The notes beneath the pieces were generated by a model. That model saw only the letters and a program-made list of their open reading frames with translations, had not been told where the DNA came from and did not search any database. DNA of 10,299 bases from an uncultured Ruminococcus sp. (GTDB taxonomy: Bacteria > Bacillota > Clostridia > Oscillospirales > Acutalibacteraceae), in NCBI GenBank assembly GCA_902773065.1, contig CACYDD010000146.1, positions 1 to 10,299 of the forward strand. Direction: 5' to 3'. The translations under genes were made by a program, and so were the position numbers. Positions 6,002 to 10,299 of the stretch are shown in pieces. Position 1 is the stretch's first letter. Each line of letters opens with the position of its first letter.

Positions 6002-6263
6002 ATAATACTTCCTCCTTGTTACCGGGATAGATAAATCTGGAAAAAGACATTTCATTAAGTATCCCGATATAATACTCCTGATTCGGACGCCTTTTTGCAT
6101 TCTCTTCATTTTTGCATTCCAGAACCGCCCACTTATCTTTATAAAGAATCGTCAGATCCGGACATCCCTGAATATAATTACAATCATTTTTCATAATAAT
6201 ACATCCGGGAAACAGACTTTTCAAATCCTTTATCAAATCTGCCTGGAATTTGCTTTCACGCAT
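5973..6263 (-). CDS. VRR-NUC-like PD-(D/E)XK nuclease
   Basis: The 96-residue protein begins MRESKFQADLIKDLK and has the VRR-NUC core: an early Glu/Gln pair (E3, Q7), GCPDLTILY (P35, D36), WAVLECK (E49, K51) and RRPNQ (Q62), ending in helices. Stand-alone VRR-NUC proteins are structure-specific or Holliday-junction-type nucleases, common in replication modules of Firmicute phages. ATG 6263 is chosen because AGGAGG (6272-6277) lies nine bases upstream; an in-frame extension to 6287 has no ribosome site. It is the first gene of the operon that continues through the RecB-like nuclease and the RNA polymerase. Confidence 0.85.
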   Translation of the reverse strand: MRESKFQADLIKDLKSLFPGCIIMKNDCNYIQGCPDLTILYKDKWAVLECKNEENAKRRPNQEYYIGILNEMSFSRFIYPGNKEEVLYELQQAFQF

Positions 6264-6337
6264 TAAGTACGCCTCCTGTGCAAACAATATAAAAGAAAAT
6301 GACTATTTCACTTTCTCTTCATAAAAGGGAATGTTTT

Positions 6338-6374
6338 TTTAGCGTGCGGAGTGTCTCCGCTGTCAATTCACGCT
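6338..6374 (-). promoter_or_regulatory. Palindrome in the leader of the nuclease-polymerase operon
   Basis: On the minus strand a perfect TTGACA (6361-6366) is followed by GCGGAGACACTCCGC (6346-6360), a perfect 6-3-6 hairpin, and then a weak -10 GCTAAA at 17 bases. AGCGTG (6341-6346) and CACGCT (6369-6374) form a further flanking inverted repeat. This could be an operator-controlled promoter or an RNA hairpin in the leader. The rest of 6264-6450 holds no gene; a weak alternative promoter (TTGAAC, TAATAG) is visible near 6380-6410. Confidence 0.35.
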
Positions 6375-6450
6375 CAGGTTCATCTATTACACAACTTCAC
6401 TGCTACGGTTCAAATATAATTCTGAAACGCAGAAATAAATGTGTTTTAAC

Positions 6451-6498
6451 AAAAAAATTCATCGCCATGTTCCCTTGGCTAAGAACACAGCGATGAAT
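6451..6498 (-). terminator. Strong intrinsic terminator after the zinc-ribbon gene
   Basis: On the minus strand ATTCATCGC pairs with GCGATGAAT (6490-6498 with 6457-6465) and, after a small internal loop, TGTTC pairs with GAACA (6483-6487 with 6468-6472), a 14-pair interrupted stem. TTTTTTT (6451-6457) follows. It lies 35 bases beyond the zinc-ribbon stop. A second small stem, ACCGAT/ATCGGT (6515-6533), immediately follows the stop. It insulates the downstream nuclease-polymerase operon. Confidence 0.8.
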
Positions 6499-6533
6499 AG
6501 GTGTAAGAAATATCACCGATTTATTTTATCGGT

Positions 6534-6764
6534 TCATTCCTCATTGTCATCATTTTCATCTTCGTCAAAAAATTCTTCTTTCGTAGGATAATATTCTTCA
6601 TAATCCTCTGCTTCTGTGACCCAATCTTCGACATCGACCGAATGACCGCATTTCGGACAAACAAGTACATCATCCACTAAGTTCATTACTGCTGCGCATT
6701 CATAGCAGTTGTACTGTTCCAGCCAGTCATAAATGTCGAAAGATTCATCATTGTTTTTACTCAT
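6534..6764 (-). CDS. Small zinc-ribbon protein with acidic tail
   Basis: The 76-residue protein contains CYEC (C20, C23) and CPKCG (C36, C39), a CxxC-12-CxxC zinc ribbon, followed by HSVDVEDWVTEAEDYEEYY and an Asp/Glu-rich tail (about 60-76). Zinc ribbons of this type bind nucleic acid or proteins; the acidic tail makes a protein-contact or regulatory role more likely than simple DNA binding. The ATG at 6764 follows AAAGGAGA. It is flanked by its own promoter and a strong terminator, so it is transcribed alone. A role as a transcription factor, for instance with the nearby RNA polymerase, is only a guess. Confidence 0.8.
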   Translation of the reverse strand: MSKNNDESFDIYDWLEQYNCYECAAVMNLVDDVLVCPKCGHSVDVEDWVTEAEDYEEYYPTKEEFFDEDENDDNEE

Positions 6765-6800
6765 AATATTTTATCTCCTTTCGCTGAAAATATCAAATAT

Positions 6801-6829
6801 AGTATATCTGAGATTTTCATAATAGTAAA
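6801..6829 (-). promoter_or_regulatory. Promoter of the zinc-ribbon gene
   Basis: On the minus strand TTTACT (6824-6829) and TATACT (6801-6806) are 17 bases apart, about 40 bases before the ATG at 6764. Just upstream is the perfect 16-base palindrome ATAAAAAGCTTTTTAT (6833-6848), which could be an operator or a weak terminator of the preceding gene. Confidence 0.45.
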
Positions 6830-6887
6830 GAGATAAAAAGCTTTTTATTCTCCTTCTATAAAAGAAAATGTAAATATTACGAAAGGG

Positions 6888-8009
6888 TTATGCCGATTTT
6901 ATATAGATATTGCTGTCACTGCCAATATAATACACCGTTTTTTGCTCTGACATATGCAGACCTGAACGCAGTGGTTTTTTCAGTTCCGATTCGCCGCCTG
7001 TCTGGAATTTATCCAATACTTTTACGATTCTGCTCTGCAATTCGCCTTTATCAACCTTTTTCAGAATACCTGCATTAGCATGTTCAATAAGAACCTGAAG
7101 CTTGTTGAAATTTCCCAACATCATTTTTTCGCATTTATCAATATACAGCGATATATCATCTTCGATGTATTTAAGATATGCTTTGTCAAAATTCTGAGCA
7201 TACTGCACTTCAAGAACACTGCTCATGACACACAGTTGGAGAGCAAGGGTGAGGCTTTCCTCGATTTGCAATGCTTTATCAACGGTGGAAACAATATCAT
7301 TTTTCTCGTTGATGGTTGTTTCAAGGTCAGAAATATAAAACTCGCAGTCTTTCATTGCAATTTTTCGTGCTTGCTGTAAACCTGAAATCGTAGCTATTCT
7401 TTGGTCATCGTGTTCCATAATTGCGGAATAGTTATGATAGGCATATTTCGTAAACGTAACCTCTGACATCAGTTCCGCTTTTTTATCGCCATACAGAAAT
7501 TCCAGAATCTTATCCATGCCAAGTTTGATCCTGTCAAGTTCACTGTTGATTTGTGATAAAAAGTACTGTCCTGTAGCAATCGACATTACAGAAAAAGCAC
7601 TTAAAGCCGCAGTCTGAACAGTTAAGGCTTTTGCCATATCAACCTTGTATAACGGTAACTGCATTGCAAATTTACCATCCGAACGCAGTAATGTGTTGCC
7701 AAAACCGTCTCCGATACGAAGTAACGCATCCGATAATCCGTTCGGCACAGCCATCATATAAAACGTAGAACCGCTTACAGCCGATAATGCCGAAGCACTG
7801 TTCAGTGCCGCAGATATCGCAGGAAGCTGTCCGGCAAACGCACTCAGTTTCATTTTCTGAGCGGATGTCAGCTCCAGTTTCTTGTATTTTGGGTTATCAT
7901 CTATATTGGTAATGTTGCAGGGTTTAATATCAAAATTTCCGTTCTTTTGCAAATCCTTATAGATTTCCTCCGATATCATATCAGAATTTTCATTACGATG
8001 TTCTGCCAT
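6888..8009 (-). CDS. Unknown 373-residue protein with hydrophobic Ala/Ser segments
   Basis: I know no function for this protein. A polar, probably flexible N-terminus (1-50) precedes two Ala/Ser/Leu-rich hydrophobic helical segments (about 55-90 and 127-153, the second ALTVQTAALSAFSVMSIATG). A long, mostly helical region follows (about 155-335), with coiled-coil character and ITTINEKNDI-like amphipathic stretches, then a short beta-like tail. This resembles membrane-inserting helical-bundle proteins in outline only. A frame open to 8156 would add a membrane segment, but that extension contains the promoter (8053-8081). The ATG at 8009, with GGAGG (8018-8022) eight bases ahead, is therefore the true start. 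Single-gene unit with its own promoter: an accessory, immunity or exclusion function is possible but unproven. Confidence 0.75.
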   Translation of the reverse strand: MAEHRNENSDMISEEIYKDLQKNGNFDIKPCNITNIDDNPKYKKLELTSAQKMKLSAFAGQLPAISAALNSASALSAVSGSTFYMMAVPNGLSDALLRIGDGFGNTLLRSDGKFAMQLPLYKVDMAKALTVQTAALSAFSVMSIATGQYFLSQINSELDRIKLGMDKILEFLYGDKKAELMSEVTFTKYAYHNYSAIMEHDDQRIATISGLQQARKIAMKDCEFYISDLETTINEKNDIVSTVDKALQIEESLTLALQLCVMSSVLEVQYAQNFDKAYLKYIEDDISLYIDKCEKMMLGNFNKLQVLIEHANAGILKKVDKGELQSRIVKVLDKFQTGGESELKKPLRSGLHMSEQKTVYYIGSDSNIYIKSA

Positions 8010-8052
8010 TCTTTTAACCTCCATATTTTGTAATATAAATCTCATTGTAACT

Positions 8053-8081
8053 ATTATACTACAAAAAATGGAAATACACAA
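8053..8081 (-). promoter_or_regulatory. Promoter of the 373-residue protein gene
   Basis: On the minus strand TTGTGT (8076-8081) and a perfect TATAAT (8053-8058) are 17 bases apart, giving a start about 35 bases before the ATG at 8009. The promoter lies inside a spurious upstream extension of that frame, which settles the start codon. Two GTGGGC repeats lie just upstream (8099-8112). Confidence 0.55.
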
Positions 8082-8098
8082 TATAATAAATTGTCTGT

Positions 8099-8378
8099 GC
8101 CCACTTGCCCACTTTTTTTCTTTATTTATTATATATTTTATATATTTTTTTCGCAATTAAATAGAAAAATAAACGGGAAAGTGGGCATAAACCGCCAAAA
8201 CCCGCATAAACACTGAGTTTTTTCAAGCCCACTTTCATTTTCAAAAGCGGGCAGAAACCGGGCAAACGGGCTGAAAATCGTCCGAAATATCCATTGAAAT
8301 CGTCAAATTCTACACGAAATCACATCAAACCCAAACTCAAAGTGGGCTTTGCCCGGTTTTTAAATATAAAAAGTGGGC
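8099..8378. repeat. Six GTGGGC repeats in a non-coding region (iteron-like)
   Basis: The hexamer GTGGGC, usually preceded by AAA, occurs on the plus strand at 8181, 8342 and 8373 and on the minus strand at 8099-8104, 8107-8112 and 8227-8232. Related GCGGGC, CCGGGC and ACGGGC lie at 8247-8271. Two copies are eight bases apart, others about 30 to 110. Six copies in 280 AT-rich bases are far above chance (about 0.1 expected for random sequence of even composition). They stand between the small phage genes and the promoter at 8053. They could be binding sites for a replication initiator or regulator. No gene is visible in 8157-8392. Confidence 0.55.
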
Positions 8379-8392
8379 AGGAAAATATGATT

Positions 8393-8593
8393 CTATCTCC
8401 ATATTTTTCCTGAGTTTTTGTCAATGAGGATAATTCTCCCCTCTATTTCAAAACCTGCCAGTTCACAAATATCAAAGATAGTATGTAACAGTTTATGAAA
8501 TTTTTCGTCTTCCTTTTCTATATTTCTTATTGCGTTATAAGCAGTGGGGTCAGAATAGCCCTCAGAGTTTTTTCTTGGATCTCTATTTTGCAT
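8393..8593 (-). CDS. Conserved 66-residue phage protein (unknown)
   Basis: MQNRDPRKNSEGYSDPTAY opens a short protein with a charged helix (about 20-45) and the ending ILIDKNSGKIWR. I recall this family as a frequent small gene in early or replication clusters of Clostridia phages, with no assigned function. The ATG at 8593 is chosen, with AGAAGGTGA ahead of it overlapping the stop of the previous gene. A longer frame would need a TTG start without a ribosome site. It is the last gene of the 9765-8393 cluster. Confidence 0.75.
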   Translation of the reverse strand: MQNRDPRKNSEGYSDPTAYNAIRNIEKEDEKFHKLLHTIFDICELAGFEIEGRIILIDKNSGKIWR

Positions 8594-8603
8594 ACAAATA
8601 TCA

Positions 8604-8933
8604 TCACCTTCTGTCCTTATTCCATTTTTCAATATCTGCTCCGATGTCTTTCAGTTTCAGGGTACACAACCATGCACTGTCTGAATCCTCTAACTCATAC
8701 CGGCTGATTAAAGCATCTATAGCGACATCGAAGCCGTCATAAAACCGTTTTAATCTTTTTGTACCAAACCCTAACTGCTCATGTAACTGCCATAATATCA
8801 ATGCTTGCAGTTCCAGCTTATGTTTGGCATCATACTCGGCAAGCTGTCTTTTTATTTCCATATCCATGGCTTTTCTTTCCGCCGCTGTAAAATTTGCTCC
8901 GTATATTTTAGTGCCTGATTTTTTTATTTTCAT
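8604..8933 (-). CDS. Conserved 109-residue phage protein (unknown)
   Basis: A basic start (MKIKKSGTKIYGANFTAAER) is followed by a charged helix (about 18-42, KAMDMEIKRQLAEYDAKHK), a LWQLHEQLGFGTKRLKRFYDGF motif (about 47-69) and a second helical half ending DIEKWNKDRR. The family is familiar from replication and regulation modules of Firmicute phages, but I know no function for it. FGTKRLKRFYD resembles a short nucleic-acid-binding helix pair. The ATG at 8933 follows AGGTGA. The downstream gene begins ten bases after its stop and uses a ribosome site inside it, so the two are co-translated. Confidence 0.8.
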   Translation of the reverse strand: MKIKKSGTKIYGANFTAAERKAMDMEIKRQLAEYDAKHKLELQALILWQLHEQLGFGTKRLKRFYDGFDVAIDALISRYELEDSDSAWLCTLKLKDIGADIEKWNKDRR

Positions 8934-8947
8934 ACCGGCTCACCTGT

Positions 8948-9016
8948 TTAAATATCATCGCTTTTTCGATTGATACTGCACTCTAAAGCCCTCATTTTGC
9001 TAAAGTTTTCATTCAT
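8948..9016 (-). CDS. 22-residue mini-gene upstream of the conserved small proteins
   Basis: MNENFSKMRALECSINRKSD plus two residues is read from an ATG with AAAGGAGA placed correctly before it, and it ends 14 bases before the next ATG, whose own ribosome site follows its stop. It could be a real micro-protein or a leader peptide coupling translation to the gene at 8933. No family is recognised. The evidence is the ribosome site and spacing only. Confidence 0.4.
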   Translation of the reverse strand: MNENFSKMRALECSINRKSDDI

Positions 9017-9090
9017 AGTTAAAGTCTCCTTTCAATTTACAAGAACATATCGCTCTCATAAAAGACGACGTAAAAACAGCGTGCGAAATA

Positions 9091-9765
9091 TCACACAGTA
9101 ATAAGTTCACTGTACGGAAGCTCCTCTATCCATTTACAAAACTCTCGCCATTCGTCAAGCTTATGATTTTTTCTGTGTTTGTAAATATTGGAAAGGACTT
9201 CATAATTCAGCATGACTGTCCGCTTTTGGTTGTAGGAACTCGGCAAAAGCTGTATCATCTGCCACCAGAAATTTTTGTCTTTGGTTTCAAGAAACTTTTT
9301 TCTAAAATTGTTCAAAGCAGATATCGTACATTCAAGAGTGATAGTTGGGCAAATATCTCCCCATTCAGTTTCCTTTTCTGTCAATAAATGCACATGGCTA
9401 AAATCATCAAGCGTAAACACTTTTTCGTGTATCTTATGCATCGTAGAACAACTGTTAGCTACCGTTCCGACTTTATATGTATCAAATTCCTTCCACCAAT
9501 AAAGCGGTGCCAGAATATCAACATACACAGCAATCATTCTGCGGTATTTCGCGTGAACTGAACCGTTTTTCGCAAGCCTGCTCATCAGTTCAAGGTCATT
9601 TTCGCCGATATTTACCGATTTCAGATGATAACTCTGTGAATCTACGTAATCGTCGAACACCTCAACAAAATCACTGTCAGATTTGCTCCAACTGTTCTTG
9701 GGATTTCTCATACCTCTTATGGCGTGTTCCCAGCCTACAACATCCGCGTTTTCTATTTTTATCAT
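9091..9765 (-). CDS. ThyX-fold-like phage protein with degenerate active site
   Basis: The 224-residue protein follows flavin-dependent thymidylate synthase (ThyX) in layout. GWEHAIRGMRNPKNSW is at the start. APLYWWKEFDTYKVGTVANSCSTMH (86-110, in parts) lies where ThyX has QxxRHRxxSxNxxSxR. IQLLPSSYNQKRT (171-183), then MLNYEVLSNIYKHR, then LDEWREF (203-209) correspond to the ThyX C-terminal LP, N-rich and AQWEIR regions. The catalytic RHR is replaced (TYK) and the final Arg is Met, so dUMP methylation is doubtful; V-A-N and S are kept. I recall this family as common in Firmicute phages and sometimes annotated as thymidylate synthase. The ATG at 9765 follows AAAGGGG. The homology is inferred by eye. 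Confidence 0.65.
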   Translation of the reverse strand: MIKIENADVVGWEHAIRGMRNPKNSWSKSDSDFVEVFDDYVDSQSYHLKSVNIGENDLELMSRLAKNGSVHAKYRRMIAVYVDILAPLYWWKEFDTYKVGTVANSCSTMHKIHEKVFTLDDFSHVHLLTEKETEWGDICPTITLECTISALNNFRKKFLETKDKNFWWQMIQLLPSSYNQKRTVMLNYEVLSNIYKHRKNHKLDEWREFCKWIEELPYSELITV

Positions 9766-9783
9766 AAAAATCCCCTTTCAAAG

Positions 9784-9816
9784 AAAAAAGGAAGAGTAAT
9801 CGTTGTACTCTTCCTT
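9784..9816 (-). terminator. Strong terminator between the Rpn-like and ThyX-like genes
   Basis: On the minus strand AAGGAAGAGTA (9806-9816) pairs perfectly with TACTCTTCCTT (9788-9798), 11 pairs and a seven-base loop, followed by TTTTTTC (9783-9789). It is 65 bases beyond the Rpn-like stop. The U-run ends only 18 bases before the ThyX-like ATG, with that gene's ribosome site between them, so it may double as an attenuator. Confidence 0.8.
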
Positions 9817-9880
9817 AGTAAATATTTTTATACTGTTTCGATATCTCCGAACACTTGTTTGATAACATTTTAGACTTCTT

Positions 9881-10299
9881 TTAAACATTGCCAAAGAATT
9901 GTTTGATAAATGATTCGTCTACACCTTTTGCCCTCATTTGTTTTACAATTTCTCTATCTCTATCTGTCTTCCCACGCTCATAACTTTCTTCCATCATAGT
10001 ATTGTAGTCATACAAAGCCTTTTGTCTTGCAGTGTATTCAAGCCTTTTTTGCCGGTCTGCACTGATTTCTTCAAGCGTTTCATAGGCTGTTTTCAGATAG
10101 TCATTTTGTTTCGATAACATCTCAAACTCCTCCTTATTTTCAGCTTTGATGAATCTGATCCAGTCATAAAGTGCTGTGCCGTCATTTGCCTGTGGAAGTT
10201 TAGGGAGTTCCACAATATGTATTTCCATAATATCTGCGTATTTGATATTTTCTGTATCCTCTCTTAAATGGTACACTGTATGGAAACGTTTTGTCTGAC
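9881..10299 (-). CDS. Rpn/PD-(D/E)XK family putative transposase, C-terminal part
   Basis: The frame is open to the window edge; codons before the apparent GTG at 10276 (QTKRFHTV) belong to the same protein, so it is a C-terminal fragment. YADIMEIHIVELPKLPQ, then DWIRFIKAENKEEFEML, then RQKALYDYNTMMEESYERGK are typical of the PDDEXK_2/Rpn family, recombination-promoting nucleases also labelled putative transposases. The catalytic PD-(D/E)XK core lies in the N-terminal half, outside the window. The basic tail ends FIKQFFGNV. These genes are numerous in Clostridia chromosomes, so it may be host-derived cargo or flank the phage region. It is closed by the terminator at 9784-9816. Confidence 0.8.
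   Translation of the reverse strand, partial: QTKRFHTVYHLREDTENIKYADIMEIHIVELPKLPQANDGTALYDWIRFIKAENKEEFEMLSKQNDYLKTAYETLEEISADRQKRLEYTARQKALYDYNTMMEESYERGKTDRDREIVKQMRAKGVDESFIKQFFGNV

Noticed and set aside
6002..6109. 36-residue N-terminal extension of the RecB-like nuclease
   Set aside because: It lies wholly within the preceding VRR-NUC-like gene, without a ribosome site; AAGGAGG precedes the ATG at 6001.
6299..6496. 65-codon plus-strand frame
   Set aside because: It runs through the minus-strand terminator and leader palindrome and lacks a ribosome site.
8010..8156. N-terminal membrane-anchor extension of the 373-residue protein
   Set aside because: The extension contains the TTGTGT/TATAAT promoter and has no ribosome site at its start, whereas the ATG at 8009 has GGAGG at ideal spacing.
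8099..8378. CRISPR array
   Set aside because: The repeat unit is only about six to nine bases, in mixed orientation and irregularly spaced; no repeat-spacer periodicity.
8594..8632. Longer start (TTG) for the 66-residue phage protein
   Set aside because: TTG without a ribosome site, inside the upstream gene; the ATG at 8593 has AGAAGGTGA ahead.

Overview
The window is AT-rich DNA with purine-rich Shine-Dalgarno sites (AGGAGG type), TTGACA/TATAAT-like promoters and dense genes nearly all on the minus strand. Protein content points to a temperate phage or prophage of a gut-type Firmicute (Clostridia; Ruminococcus, Oscillospiraceae or Lachnospiraceae relatives). No integrase, portal, capsid or large terminase is visible, so this is one part of a larger element. 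The assignment rests on remembered protein families, not on a search.

Layout, read in the direction of minus-strand transcription (right to left). 10299-9881 holds the C-terminal part of an Rpn/PD-(D/E)XK-type putative transposase, closed by a strong terminator. 9765-8393 is a compact cluster: a ThyX-fold-like protein, a 22-residue mini-gene and two small conserved phage proteins. 8392-8010 is a non-coding stretch with six copies of GTGGGC. 8009-6888 codes for a 373-residue protein of unknown function with its own promoter. 6764-6534 codes for a zinc-ribbon protein, also with its own promoter, followed by a strong terminator.

6263-2496 is a tightly coupled four-gene operon: a VRR-NUC-like nuclease, a RecB/Cas4-like PD-(D/E)XK nuclease, an 893-residue single-chain two-barrel RNA polymerase homologue and a small conserved protein. 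2495-2177 is non-coding but highly structured: a 103-nt inverted-repeat element, G/C-tract hairpins that could be a packaging site, and a plus-strand terminator. 2176-1838 is a small coiled-coil phage protein and 1491-1078 an HNH endonuclease. A plus-strand 50-codon gene with near-ideal promoter and ribosome site lies between these two and faces a converging minus-strand promoter, as in type I toxin-antitoxin loci. A divergent pair closes the window: an unknown plus-strand gene (334-1056), and the start of a minus-strand protein (220 to beyond 1) with the phage motif HHGIKGQKWG.

The most interesting feature is the polymerase. It carries the catalytic DFDGD motif in a beta-prime-like barrel, a recognisable beta-like first barrel, and DNA-binding helix-turn-helix segments at both ends. 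Its first 30 residues contain a peptide (HYGMPRRSGRYPWGSG) related to one found at the start of phage virion-associated proteins. It may therefore be a phage polymerase that recognises its own promoters and is possibly carried in the particle. The two nucleases translated with it suggest a coupled DNA-processing and transcription module.
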